A stretch of 64,000 nt of DNA from Cavenderia fasciculata. Its lineage: Eukaryota; Evosea; Eumycetozoa; Acytosteliales; Cavenderiaceae. Of the stretch, positions 1 through 11,075 are shown one piece after another (position 1 is the first letter of the stretch; the number at the start of each line of letters is the position of its first letter). The notes under the pieces were generated by a model. The model had not been told where the DNA came from. It saw nothing but the letters and a program-made list of their open reading frames with translations, and made no database searches. Location of the stretch: assembly GCF_000203815.1 (NCBI RefSeq), contig NW_004457639.1:310001-374000 (forward strand), given 5' to 3'. The position numbers and the translations under genes were made by a program.

Positions 1-1111
1 CGTACATTTTGTAAAACGTCAATGTTGTTGTAGGTGTATTGTCAGCATCCATTTCTTTGATGATCTTTAGTGCTTGATCAACTGCTTCCTTGTTGTTATA
101 CTGTTTTAATAGTGATTCTATTTGGTATTGTCTTGTCAAACAATTTAACTGACATTGATTCTGCTTCATTGCTTTGACGAGTGTTTCAATCTTGTCTGAT
201 TGTCCCATTCTCGAGTGACATGCAATAATCGAGTTGAAACAATCAGTCATCTGATCGATACCATTGATTTGATGTGAAGCAATGTATTTTAAAAGAAAAG
301 AGTATGCTTGATCTGGTCTATTTGCATCTGCTAGACCTTGTACAACAAGTGCGTATGATTCTTGATTGGGTTGCACCAATTTTTCTTTCATCATATCCTT
401 TTCAATCAATGATATGCAACGATCGATTGAACCATTTGAAGCATAACATTTTAGCATCAAGTTGAATGTTTCTACTGTTGGTTGTATTGTGGTGTTTTGT
501 TGTTGGGGATGACTATGTTGTTTGTTGTTGATCTTTTCGACAATGTCTCTGTTGTTGAGCATCTTGTAGAGATTGTCAATGATCAATTCTTGTGATCCTT
601 TTTGAGTATACTCTACCATGAGTTGGTGAAAGTGATCCAATTGAATGGTTTGTTTGAATTGTAGTAATCTTCGAATGAGATGGTTGACAATATCTCTATC
701 ATTCTTTAATCGACCACATACTCTTACCAGAGTAGCAATAGTAAGATTACTTCTATCGATAGGTACATCATTGTCAATCTCTACTCTTGCTTTTTCAATC
801 TCTTGTAATAATCCTTCATCTTGATTAGATTCATTTGTTGAGTGTTCAACGATCGTTTCTCTTTGAATTTGTTTAATATTTGTCTTGTTCTTGTTTAATA
901 TATCATTGACAGATGATACTTTCTTTTCCAATGTAATCTTGTTCATCCAATCTCCATTATCTTCTTCTACTTCTTCTTCTTGTTCAGGTTGATTTGAAGA
1001 AGTGGTTGAATATCGATTGATTGTAAATCTTGATGTTGCCAAAGTAACCAAATGTTGAGTCTTCAATAATGAAACATTATTGGTTGTATGTTTAATTAAT
1101 AATCTAAACAT
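1..1111 (-). CDS. Mitochondrial PPR-type repeat protein (3' part outside window)
   Basis: The minus-strand frame opens with ATG at 1111 and stays open for 370 codons to the window edge, so the C-terminus is missing. The N-terminus (MFRLLIKHTTNNVSLL, then TSRFTINRYSTTSSN) is basic, hydroxylated and free of acids, like a mitochondrial presequence. An acidic patch follows, then helical repeats of about 35 residues with PPR-like starts such as VETFNLMLKCYASNGSID and ESYALVVQGLADANRPDQAY. PPR proteins bind organellar RNA and act in processing, stability or translation, so a mitochondrial RNA role is inferred. No intron is seen in this part. TPR-like repeats are an alternative reading. Confidence 0.72.
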   Translation of the reverse strand, partial: MFRLLIKHTTNNVSLLKTQHLVTLATSRFTINRYSTTSSNQPEQEEEVEEDNGDWMNKITLEKKVSSVNDILNKNKTNIKQIQRETIVEHSTNESNQDEGLLQEIEKARVEIDNDVPIDRSNLTIATLVRVCGRLKNDRDIVNHLIRRLLQFKQTIQLDHFHQLMVEYTQKGSQELIIDNLYKMLNNRDIVEKINNKQHSHPQQQNTTIQPTVETFNLMLKCYASNGSIDRCISLIEKDMMKEKLVQPNQESYALVVQGLADANRPDQAYSFLLKYIASHQINGIDQMTDCFNSIIACHSRMGQSDKIETLVKAMKQNQCQLNCLTRQYQIESLLKQYNNKEAVDQALKIIKEMDADNTPTTTLTFYKMY

Positions 1112-1263
1112 GTTTGATCGATTAACAAAATGATCTTTTTAAAATCATGTTGATGACAAATGTCAAAAAAAAAATATATTAATATTAATTAAATAAATTA
1201 AAAAAATAATTATACTATTCTATCTAAAATACAAATGGGTAGTATGTTTATTTATTTATTAAT

Positions 1264-2983
1264 TTATTGGTTTACATTGTTAAGGAAATCAGATAAATAT
1301 TTAAATATAATTTTTTGAGCTGGTGCAATAGTTGAAGGTGTAAAAAGACGGGGAATGTACATATCGGCGGTATGGGCAGCTCCATGAATTAATAGAGTTT
1401 GGATTGATGATGAAGCTGGTTTTGGATCCAAAATACCCAGTGCATGCCATGGATCAATGTCACCATTGATATACATTATATTGGATGCTGATGGATCTAA
1501 TCCTCCATATTCTAAAATGGTCCAATTCACATTGGGAAGGAAGGCAAAACCAAATATGTCGGTACACTGTTTTATTTGGAAATCAATTTCGAATAAATGT
1601 CCAAATGGATGATTGTTTGAAGTGGATGATTGATAGTATCCAAATTGAGTACATGTTTGGAAGAACCATTGACGACCTCCAACATTTGTATCATCATTGG
1701 TAATATTTGCGTATTCTTGAATCATTGATTGATAACTGACATCTACCAACTCTCCTTTTTGTGCATTATTCCATATTTGAATATAATTTGTAAGAGAATC
1801 ATTTGAATAGTTATTCATTATTAAACATAACTATAAAAAAAAATAATAATTATAATTGATAAATAATCAAAGGTCTTTTTTTATATATATTTAATCTTAC
1901 AGCTTCAACACTTTTAAAAGGACCTTCAATAAGATTATATTGAGTATCTCCCATAAAAGTACCAGCAAGAGATTGCATAAAGTTTGAAATATCGTCATCT
2001 GTTTTCAACACTGGATCAAGACTAAACAGTTCAGAAACAGTTTTTAAACCATTTGGTTGCTTTAATAAATCTTGAATCTTTTGAGTTGATTGTTTAATTC
2101 TATCAACACATTGTTGTCCATTTGATGTTGTCACTATTTATATATATATATGGATAAATTAATAAAAAGGTTGATTAGTTTTGATTTTGTATTATTTTTG
2201 ACAACAATTTAATTTAACATACATAAAGCATTTTGAACAACTTCTAAATATTGGTAAAAGTCGATAACTGGGTTGACAGGAGCAGATGATGCAATTGCAT
2301 AATCAACCAAGTTTGGATATTTAATTCTAAACCAAGATGATAGACATCCAGAATAGGATCCACCAAAACTAACCCATTTAGAGGTCTGAGGGACACTATA
2401 AGTGTTGGCAATAAAGTCACGAAAAACTGCATTGTCGGCTAATGCTTGTTGTGGAGTGAGGTAGATGAGATTCTCTGTTGCCAAATTGTCAGTAACAAAA
2501 CTTGCACCATAGTATCTATGTTCTAGAGAAACAATCAAAGCATGAACCTCTTTTGCCCAAACCACATATTGTAATCCAGTGACTGCTCCCAATGACATTG
2601 GTCCCTCTCCATTGATCATCATAAATACTGGTCCTTTTCCATCCCAAAAATGATCATTCACAAGATATCTTTGTTGGAATTTCTTTTGATTAGCACTATC
2701 AAAATGGTCAACTGACTATTTATAAAATAAAATTTATTAATATTTATTTATTTTATTATCTATCTTCTACTATTTATTTATTACATACTTGAGTGAACCA
2801 TTCATAATCTATTTTTGAAATTAATTCTTGATCAGAGGATGGTAAAAGTTTTTCATCACTCAATTGGTGATAAATACTTAGATCTCTGTGTGGTCTGAAC
2901 GATGCACTTCTTCTTCCATGTGCACTATTGATATTTGAAAATATGCATAAAAATAATAATAATAATAATATTGTCCTATTCAT
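1264..2983 (-). CDS. Secreted/lysosomal serine carboxypeptidase, S28 family
   Basis: Four exons: 2983-2789, 2715-2223, 2133-1901 and 1830-1264, about 495 aa, with GT..AG introns that keep frame. The first residues form a signal peptide (MNRTILLLLLFLCIFSNI). The S28 N-terminal motif appears as a WFTQ..VDHFD junction. The catalytic Ser lies in FGGSYSGCLSSW, the Asp in INGDIDPWHALG and the His in LIHGAAHTADMY, so the full triad is present. Family members (prolylcarboxypeptidase, DPP7, thymus-specific serine protease) cleave after proline or trim peptides in lysosomes or outside the cell. Length and order fit an intact enzyme. The exact substrate cannot be read from sequence; it looks closer to the thymus-specific protease/K12H4.7 branch than to PRCP. 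Confidence 0.9.
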
Positions 2984-3596
2984 TTTTTTTTTTTTTTTTT
3001 GAGGAGAATAGTTTATACCAACATTAGTAGTATAAGTAAATAAATATATATCTAAAATAATTTAAAAAGTAAATGTTGATAACTATTTATATAGTTTTTA
3101 AATCTTTTCATTGTTGGTGTAAGGTTCACGTCATACAGGTTGAGGATATGTGTATTTTAAAGTAATCCATCTCAATATTAATATTAATACTAACATTAAT
3201 ATATCTTTTAGTATAAATATAATTTTCACTTCATTCCAAAACGGAAACAAAATAATTAATTTCACATGTGTGGTCGTGATATAAATTTACCATATAATAT
3301 TTGTGGTTGATTTCCCATGAGTTCATTGTACAATTAATATATTAAGATTATCCCTACTAATAATAAGTTAAAATTATTAACATGGTTAGATGATTATTTT
3401 CTTTTTTATGAATTAATTAATTTCCTCTTTTTAATTAAATAATTTGTAATAGACGGATAAATAGATAGTAGTAGTTGATTGTTTTTGATTATTATTATTA
3501 TTTTGTTTTCTTGTTTTGTTTCCATTTTTGTATTCTTTCTGAATATGTATGTATGATGATTAGAGGAAATTGGGATGTTGGAATTTTCCAATTGAT
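2984..3596. other. Intergenic, S28 peptidase promoter side
   Basis: AT-rich spacer with a T run just upstream of the peptidase ATG, several AATATT-type repeats and no convincing ORF. A 61-codon minus-strand ORF at 3406-3591 is low-complexity Asn/Ile/Lys and is not called. The spacer must hold the peptidase promoter and the 3' UTR of the next minus-strand gene. Confidence 0.6.
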
Positions 3597-3950
3597 TTAA
3601 ATATTGGTTGGTGGTCTTTTTAATTGGGAATCCAATAGTACTGGAGATCCTTGTCCAACTCGAACAGCTGGCTGGATTGTAGCTCCTCCTCCTCCTCCAC
3701 CTCCTTCTGAGATTATTCCACTTTGAGATGGTGGTGTTACAGATAACCTCAATGAAGAGGATGTTGCTGGCATTCCAATTGAATTTAGAGTCAATTTATC
3801 TACCTTTTCAGCCAAATCATGTTGACTCTTATCAATTTCATTGTGCCATGGGTAGAGAACACCCACTTGAAAGCATAAAGCTGCTCCTGCTACAAAAAAG
3901 TTGATCAGAGGTAGATTGGTTTGGAGTTTTGGGAATCTTGATAGAACCAT
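3597..3950 (-). CDS. Small single-TM protein, 117 aa, unknown
   Basis: Single-exon ORF from ATG at 3950 (context aaaaATGG) to a stop at 3597. Residues 12-33 (NLPLINFFVAGAALCFQVGV) form one membrane segment followed by LYPWHNEIDKSQ, a short coiled-coil-prone stretch, and a Ser/Pro/Gly-rich tail with seven glycines. The motif order Arg-Phe-Pro, Asn-Leu-Pro, a TM helix, then Tyr-Pro-Trp faintly resembles the last helix of sideroflexins, but the rest of that family is absent, so this is only a suggestion. Codon use is like neighbouring genes, which supports a real gene. Confidence 0.5.
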   Translation of the reverse strand: MVLSRFPKLQTNLPLINFFVAGAALCFQVGVLYPWHNEIDKSQHDLAEKVDKLTLNSIGMPATSSSLRLSVTPPSQSGIISEGGGGGGGATIQPAVRVGQGSPVLLDSQLKRPPTNI

Positions 3951-4382
3951 TTTTAAAAGATATTGTAGTGTTGATTATTACTACTATGATCACCAAAGGT
4001 AAACAGATAGCATCTAATTAGTCAAATAGTTGTTGCTATTTGTATATATATATATATAATGCATACTTTTGAATGAATACTATTATTATTATTACTATTA
4101 TTATGACAAACTATTATTACTTATTAGAGAACTTAAATACGCTTTCTGACACGACCCATTATAACTATGATATAAATTAGATATAGTAGATGATGAAATG
4201 ATTATGTTTAAAGAAAGATTCTTTTCTCTTCCTCACACTTTAGATAAGATAGATATTATATTATCTGTAAAGAGAGAATAAATCTGTTTGAAAAATGTTT
4301 ACAAAACTGCGAATCTATTTTTTTTATACTCTTTTTTTTTTTTTTTTTTGTTTATTACATTATTATTACAAGGAATTATTTA
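3951..4382. other. Intergenic, upstream of the 117-aa gene
   Basis: Very AT-rich, with TA and ATT microsatellites around 4042-4110 and a T18 run at about 4332-4349 near the 3' end of the Nudix gene. No ORF or RNA gene was recognised. Confidence 0.55.
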
Positions 4383-5621
4383 TTATAATTTTGATTTAAT
4401 ATTATTTCCAGAATCAGGTGGTAGGATGACATTACATTTTGAACCATCAAGATGTTTATCTGGATGAGAAGGGATAGTATTTTCATAAGAGTAGTACCAA
4501 GATGTTGTATCTGATAGGTCATTGATACGACTGCTAATAAGGAATCGATGATGATATCCATCATTCTTTGTGTATTTATCGGTTGGGTTGTGTAAATCAC
4601 CTGGAAGAGCATTGATTAGTGTCTTGTTGTGAAGAAATGGGTCGGTTCCCTTTGGTATTTCAATGTCTTCAGTTGACAATTGAGAGGAAGATACTCTATT
4701 CTTTATAAACTTTGGTGAATAGACTACATCTTGTGTCTCGCGTTGATGTGAATGTTTCAATAGATCGCTAAAGTTGTGAATCTTTGACATTTGTAGCATG
4801 GTGAGCCATTGGGGAGGTGGAAGGAATATCTTTCCACTGTCGTGTTCCTCCAATGCTTCCATGGGTGAGAACCAATCCAATTGTGTGTTTTCAGTGTTGT
4901 CTACCACCGCCGAAGCAGGATAGGTAGTAAGAGGTGCCAAATAAAAGTATGTATCGAATCTTCTCTTTTCTCCCTCTGGTGTTACCCATCTAGCCCATTG
5001 TGTTACATTTTCTAGATTTGGTATACAATTGGATGATTTTAAAAATGATAATAATGATTTTGAATCCTTAATAATAATAAGATAATGATACAAGAGGTTA
5101 ATAATAAATATATTACCAATACATCAACTACTTTAGTGGTACAATACATTTCTAACAGATTGAATAGTATCAATAGATTGAGTAGTGAATACTTTTTCAT
5201 TGATTCCACCAATAAAGAAATTAGTCTCTTCAAAGATCTCACGAAGAGCAGCAATCTTGAACGATAGATGATTGTCTACTTTTGTTGATTTCTTGTCAGA
5301 ATAATAAAAGTTTGTCCATGCTTGATCTGTATCCTCTTTATCAACTGATCCACCTGGGAATACATGTGCACTACAATAAATAAAAGTATGTATTAGATCT
5401 TTATCTTCCTTTCTTTCTCTAATCATTCTCTTTTACCTTGGAAAGAATTTAATATTTGGTGATCTCTTTACCATCATAATTCGATAGTCATACGGTGAAG
5501 GTTGATGCAACTTGTCAGCAATGGCAAATGGCAATGATGATTGTTGTTGATTGAATGCCCATTTCAATGCTACAATCACTGTTGAAGCTGGTTTTATTGG
5601 TATATTTGCTAATGATGCCAT
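4383..5621 (-). CDS. Nudix hydrolase, NUDT19-like (acyl-CoA/nucleotide diphosphatase)
   Basis: Three exons: 5621-5437, 5370-5148 and 5066-4383, about 363 aa. The family signature is split as in NUDT19/RP2: HVFPGGSVDKED, an insertion of about 30 residues, then ALREIFEETNFFIGG with the metal-binding Glu residues of the Nudix box. The N-terminal half (TVIVALKWAF..RIMMVKRSPNIKFF) fits the first Nudix strands. Mammalian NUDT19 is a peroxisomal or mitochondrial CoA diphosphatase; acting on CoA or acyl-CoA is inferred from family. The C-terminus (IKSKL) resembles a weak SKL-type peroxisomal signal. The second donor (AAT|GTATTG) is chosen because it keeps frame and removes an AT-rich stretch; it is the least certain junction. 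Confidence 0.85.
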
Positions 5622-5879
5622 CTCTATCTCTCTATCTGTATCTCTATCTAATATCTGTGCACAGATATTTCAAAACTAATTAATAATTCATTCATTCGGG
5701 TCTGATGGGACAGACTCTGTGGTCTTTTGCAAAAAAATAAAATGATTTCACAGCACCCCTTTTTTGAACATGAACATCGTTTCACCTGTATTGATGTTAT
5801 CATTCATTCATATATATTAAATCTTTTATCGTTTTTCTATATTTATATTATATATATTATATACATACATATATCAATC

Positions 5880-7086
5880 ATGTTGAGTAGTACATTTATC
5901 AGATCTATTAACAAAGTTGTAAGGAATCAATCAATCAATGAAGAGAGGGATATGCACAAGGAAAGGAGAGGAGACTGTCTTCCCTATCCTATTATCATCC
6001 TCTTCAATACTATACAGTAAAGTGATGTGATATGATATTAATATAGATATTATTATTATTATAATATTTATTTTGTAGAATACATTAAATTATATAATTA
6101 GAAATTATTCAACACAATGTTTGGTAGTTGCAGAACATGATAATAAGAATTTGATGGCTAGTACATTGAATGCAGTGACTGCTGCATCAAAGATTGATGG
6201 AGCCAACATTTCAGTGTTGGTAGCAGGTTCAAAGTGCTCGTCGGTGGTGGACAGCGCATCCAAGATCAAGGGTGTATCGACTGTCTATCACATTGACCAC
6301 CCACAATTGGAACATGGTTTGGCAGAGTCGATTACACCGGTTGTCGTCGGTCTCTCTAACAAACAATCATTGACACACATCTTTTCGCCTGCCACCAACT
6401 TTGGCAAGAACTTTATCCCACGTGTCGCTGCCAACTTGGATGTCTCTGCATTGTCCGAGATCACCTCTATCCAAAATGGCAATACTTTTAAGCGTCCCAT
6501 CTACGCCGGCAACGCAATTGCCACTGTCACTAGTGACGAAAAGGTAAAGGTTGGTACCATCCGTACCACCGCCTTTGAAAAGGCTCCCGCTGACGGTGGT
6601 AGTGCCCAAAAGGTCGCTATCGACGACTGGGCTGCCAAACTCGTCGATGAATCGGTCCAACAAACCGGCATCAAATGGGTCAGCCAAGAGGTTGTCAAGA
6701 GCGAACGTCCAGAGTTGACATCGGCCCGTGTCGTCGTGTCTGGCGGTCGTGGTATGAAGAGTGGCGACAATTTCAAGATGCTCGAGGAGTTGGCCGACAC
6801 TATGGGAGGTGCTGTCGGTGCTTCTCGTGCCGCCGTCGACTCTGGCTTTGTTTCCAACGATCTTCAAGTCGGTCAAACCGGCAAGGTCGTTGCTCCAGAA
6901 CTCTACATTGCCGTCGGTATCTCTGGCGCCATCCAACATCTTGCCGGTATGAAGGACAGTAAAGTTATTGTCGCCATCAACAAGGATGCCGAAGCACCCA
7001 TTTTCCAAGTTGCTGATATTGGTCTAGTTGATGATTTATTCAAAGCTGTTCCAGCATTAACTGAAGCAATCAAAAAGGCTAAATAA
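5880..7086 (+). CDS. etfa: Electron transfer flavoprotein alpha subunit, mitochondrial
   Basis: A 13-codon first exon (5880-5918, [13 protein letters not shown]) joins after a 160-base intron to 6079-7086, giving 348 aa. The start supplies a mitochondrial presequence continuing [13 protein letters not shown] before the mature [10 protein letters not shown]. The FAD-binding C-terminal domain is clear: [73 protein letters not shown] and [18 protein letters not shown]-alpha/beta carries electrons from matrix acyl-CoA dehydrogenases to ETF-QO. Codon use shifts to C-ending codons, as expected for a highly expressed gene. The divergent Nudix gene shares the 258-base promoter interval upstream. Confidence 0.97.
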
Positions 7087-7217
7087 ATTAAATTAATAAA
7101 TAAAAAATAAAAGAAAAATGGAAAACATGTTTATAGTATATAGAATATAAGGTACAGAATAAAAGGTATAGAATACAGTAGTACTGTATGTATAAGTTAT
7201 ATAGGTATATGGTAGTA

Positions 7218-7252
<35 letters not shown>

Positions 7253-7274
7253 ATTTGTAATTTGATCGGTCCAA
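7087..7274. other. Convergent 3' spacer with TA repeat
   Basis: Short spacer between the converging ETF-alpha and pallidin genes, holding an (AT)n tract at about 7219-7249. It presumably serves as both polyadenylation regions. Confidence 0.55.
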
Positions 7275-8140
7275 TTACAAATTAACATTTGTATTTAATG
7301 GTTGTCTAGCTTTTTGATTTTGTTGTTGTTGTTGTTGTACAAGTAGTTGTGCAGTTGGTTTAGCCATCATATCACGTTCTCTTTGTAGTGCCTTTTCAAC
7401 ACGTTCATTTAAAGATACCAGATGCAATTGTTTCTTTTCTCGTAGTGCTCCAGCTCTCTTTTTCATCTTGACCACTCTTTCTTGAACGTTGTTCATATCC
7501 TTTTTCAACGATTGAATCTTTACCAAATATTCTGTAATCTTTTTAAACTACAGTATCATCATCATATCAGTATCATAGTAGTAGTAGTGAACCGATTCCA
7601 ATCAAAAGTTATCAATAATAATAATAATACCTACATTTTCAATGATAATATCTACATCTTTTACACTTTGTAACTTTAGATTTTCATTTGCGACCAATGA
7701 TAATAATATTTGTTGTTCTTTTCTATAGAAATTGTGATTAAAAAAGTATAAGTATGTTTATCAACCAAATAAAGATCACATCTTTCCTATCCATACTGTA
7801 ATTCTAAAAGTTTTAAAGTGATTGCATCCAAAGGTATTTTAGTCATCAATAATAGACCTTCAGTGAGATCAGGTACAGATTTTAATAACTCTTTTTCAAT
7901 ATCTATTGTATGTATTGGTGTTGGTACAAATAATGAAGATTGGACTTGTGGTGGTTGTTGTTGTTGTTGTATATTGTTAGTTGTAGTTGTAGTAGTAGTA
8001 TTTTCATTGTTGTTGGTGTTATTATTTACATTATTATTATTTGTTGTTGTCTCTGTTGTTGAGGTAGTAGAAGTGGATGTAGTAGTTTCATTTTCATTTG
8101 TAGTGGTATTACTACTCGAATTATCTGTATTGTCTGTCAT
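7275..8140 (-). CDS. bloc1s6: BLOC-1 subunit 6 (pallidin) homologue
   Basis: Three exons: 8140-7797, 7722-7635 and 7547-7275, 234 aa. Residues 1-75 are a low-complexity Thr/Asn/Gln head. The conserved part starts SVPDLTEGLLLM and continues into a long coiled coil ending VKMKKRAGALREKKQLH and RERDMMAKPTAQ, matching pallidin's pattern of DLTEGL, a KKRA block and a C-terminal AKPA-type motif. Pallidin is a core coiled-coil subunit of BLOC-1, which sorts cargo to lysosome-related organelles. The gene overlaps nothing, and its 3' end lies 189 bases from the convergent ETF-alpha stop. A Gln run sits near the C-terminus. Confidence 0.8.
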
Positions 8141-8656
8141 TTCATTATTTCATCAATAAAACAAAACTTAAACAAAGTCTTTTCACCAACCTGGCGCATC
8201 TGATTTTTATTTTTTAAACAAACACACCCTTTCTTTTCAAAGAGATATCTTCCTTTTCATCTTTGCATCTCACACTACGAGTTAATATTGATATGCCATT
8301 TTAAGTTTTATAGTGTTAATGAAGAATTAAACACATAATTATAAATATTATAAATATTATATTACAATAAAATATCTATATCTTAATGTAAAAATGAATC
8401 TTTGAATCGAGAAAAGAGAAGGAATGACACTACCACAACATTAATATATTTGTTGTCAAATAGGTAGGTATTATTTTAGCATTAGAGATTGACACGTTGA
8501 GAAGAGTGCTGTAGAAGCTTCTTTGGGATTCCCAAAAAAAAATGAAAATATTATTATTTTAGAACATCGCATCGTCTTTAAAAACAACAAAAAATCACTT
8601 TTCATTATTCTCATCAGAGTCACTATTGTAATCAACAAACAAATATATATTAAATC
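8141..8656. other. Divergent promoter, pallidin / cystathionine gamma-lyase
   Basis: Spacer of 516 bases between divergent genes, with poly-A/T tracts and TATA-like runs. A 76-codon minus-strand ORF at 8471-8701 overlaps the lyase start and shows no family resemblance. No RNA gene recognised. Confidence 0.5.
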
Positions 8657-9914
8657 ATGACAGAATATAAGATCGGAACAAAGGTTATCCACGCAGGTCA
8701 AGAACCAGAACCAACTACTGGTGCTGTTATCACCCCAATTTCATTATCAACTACTTTCCTCCAATCATCACCAGGTGTTCACAAGGTATAAATAGAGAGA
8801 AAGAGAGAGAGATCATATGATAACATTATATATGCATTACATATTTGATATTAATATTGTATTGATTTCTTTCTTTACTTCTATTTTTTAGGGATACGAT
8901 TACGCAAGATCAGGTAATCCAACTAGAGACGCACTTGAAAAGTGTTTGGCTGCATGTGAGAATGGCAAGTATGGTTTGGCATTTGCTAGTGGTTTGGCAT
9001 GTTTGACCACCATCACCAACAGTTTGCAAGCCGGTGATGAAGTCATCTCTGTCGATGACGTCTATGGTGGCACACGTCGTTACTTTACTCGTGTTGCCAG
9101 CAACTTTAACTTGAAGTTCTCGTTTGTTGATATGGGTACATTGGACGACTTGAAGGCCGCCTTTACCGACAAGACCAAGATGGTATGGCTCGAAACCCCA
9201 ACCAACCCACTCCTCAAGGTAGCCGACATCAAGGCTGTTGCCGACTATGTACACAGCCGTGGAGCCTTCCTCGTCGTCGACAACACCTTTATGTCACCAT
9301 ACTTCCAAAACCCACTCGACCTCGGTGCCGACATTGTCATGCACTCTGTCACCAAATACATCAACGGTCACTCTGACGTTGTCATGGGTTTCTTGGCCAC
9401 CAACGACGAAGCTCTCTTTACCAAGCTCAAGTTCCTCCAAAACAGTATCGGTGCCGTCCCATCGCCATTTGACTGTTTCCTTGCACTCCGTGGTGTCAAG
9501 ACCCTCCATATCCGTATGAAGGAACATGAAAAGAACGCTTTTGCCGTCTGCAAGTTCCTCGAGTCGCACCCCAAGGTCGACCGTGTCATCTATCCAGGTC
9601 TTCCATCTCATCCACAACACGAAATTTGCAAGCGTCAAATGAAGGGTTTCGGTGGTATGGTCGTCTTCTTTGTCAAGGGAGGTCTTGAAGAATCAAAGAA
9701 GTTTTGGAAAATATTAAAATCTTTGCTTTGGCCGAGTCACTTGGTGGTGTCGAATCGTTGATCGAACTCCCATCCGTCATGACTCACGCTTCAGTTCCAC
9801 CCCAAGAAAGAGCCAAGGTTGGGTATCACCGACGCTTTGATTCGTTTGTCTGTTGGTATTGAAGATGAACAAGATTTACTTGCTGATATTGCTCAAGCTT
9901 TGGAAAAGATTTAA
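8657..9914 (+). CDS. cysA: Cystathionine gamma-lyase, frame disturbed twice
   Basis: Exon 1 (8657-8785) encodes [15 protein letters not shown] through SPGVHK and joins 8892 onward ([13 protein letters not shown]). The PLP-enzyme motifs are plain: [35 protein letters not shown], the PLP-lysine region [17 protein letters not shown], and [11 protein letters not shown]. The enzyme cleaves cystathionine to cysteine, ammonia and 2-oxobutyrate in the transsulfuration pathway. Near 9706 one T appears missing from a short T run, so the first frame stops at 9761 after unrelated residues. The proper continuation ([21 protein letters not shown]) is in another frame, and near 9821 an extra G returns to the original phase, ending [12 protein letters not shown] at 9914. 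Conservation on both sides makes sequencing or assembly error the likeliest cause; a recent pseudogene is the alternative. Confidence 0.9.
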
Positions 9915-10198
9915 ACCAAAAACTAAAAAATCAAACAAATAATAATTATTTTTTTTTTTCCAATTCAAAACAATAATAAAATAATTAGTAATACTAATAA
10001 CAATATAATATATAATATATATATAACCCTAATCAATTAAATTAAATAATTAATATTTATCCAGATTTACCAAAAAAAAAAAAAAATCGAAAGTTGTTTG
10101 GGGAGTTTTTATTATTATTATTATTGCATGATGGAATTGTAATTGTAAAGTTATTATATTATTATTAATATTTGTAAACAAGTAATTAATTGATTTAA

Positions 10199-11075
10199 TT
10201 AATTAATTTCGGGAATTAAAGAATAACGTTTTTTAGTATCAATCGATATAAGATTAAAAATTGAAAAGATTATAAAAACCAACTAAAAAAGAATAGTTAT
10301 AAATATAAGTAAACTTTGACGTCAATTTTCATGTGTCCTTATGTTTTAGTTTTCTCTCTCTCTTCTCTCCTCTACTTACAGTTGAAAATACCATTAAAAC
10401 TTGACCACTTATAATATATGAAAATCCAAATTGAGCTCTGGAACATTCGTCCTCTATAAACTTTCCACAGAATTTCTGGTCAAACAATGAGACACAGGTG
10501 GAATCTTGTATAGAGGACAATGATTGACAATATGATAATCGATGACTAGTTTGATTCTTCATGTAGATCATGATACCAATGGTTGCATCCAGCACAAAGA
10601 ATGCAACACTGACAAAGACAATCGAAAGTTTGATGGGAAATGTACTATTGATAATGTTTGAAAAGGCTGAAAATATACATGTAAGTGATGCCAACGATGC
10701 ACCAAACCAAATGATTGGCATACTCCAATCTTTAGATGCATCGTATTGATAGAATTGAAATAATCCAAACCCCAATAATCCAAATCCAGTCTAATTAAAT
10801 AAATATTATAGTAGAGGAGGAGGAGGAGGAGGAGGAGGAGGAGGAGGAGGAGGAGGAGGAGGAGGAGGAGGAGGAGGAGGAGGAGGAGGAGGAGGAGGAA
10901 GAAGAAGAAGAAGAGGGGAGAAAAGTTAGTGTTGTTTTTTGGTTTTGAAAGATGATATTGTCATCATAATGTTTAAACATACCAATTGAACGGCAAGTAT
11001 TAATAAAAAGGAATACCATGAATGGATTGCCTTAAATTTCGAATAATAAGTAATCTCTGTAACTATCCACCTCAT
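10199..11075 (-). CDS. Four-TM membrane protein, 195 aa, unknown
   Basis: Three exons: 11075-10983, 10790-10380 and 10282-10199. Each junction is GT..AG and in phase 0. Predicted membrane segments: residues about 17-40 spanning the first junction (SWYSFLLILAVQLV), 55-75 (IIWFGASLASLTCIFSAF), 82-106 (LSIVFVSVAFFVLDATIGIM) and 152-180 (FGFSYIISGQVLMVFS, then LVFIIFSIFNLISI). A Cys-containing loop lies between TM3 and TM4 (Cys at YCQSL, TCVSL, FCGKF and DECSR), suggesting disulfides in a lumenal or extracellular loop. The short cytosolic tail is KKRYSLIPEIN. No family was recognised; the layout resembles tetraspan proteins generally. The first intron carries a long purine repeat. Confidence 0.65.
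10814..10914. repeat. (AGG)n/(TCC)n then (GAA)n microsatellite in an intron
   Basis: About 28 AGG units followed by about five GAA units, all purine on the plus strand, inside the first intron (10982-10791) of the four-TM gene. In the transcript it is a C/U-only tract near the 3' splice site, so it may act as an oversized polypyrimidine tract. Confidence 0.95.

Noticed and set aside
5727-6020. 97-codon plus-strand ORF around the ETF-alpha first exon
   Set aside because: Reads through the intron; the true exon is only 39 bases.
6367-7008. Long minus-strand ORF (213 codons) opposite ETF-alpha
   Set aside because: It mirrors the C-ending codon bias of the sense gene, which removes antisense stops; the product has no family resemblance.
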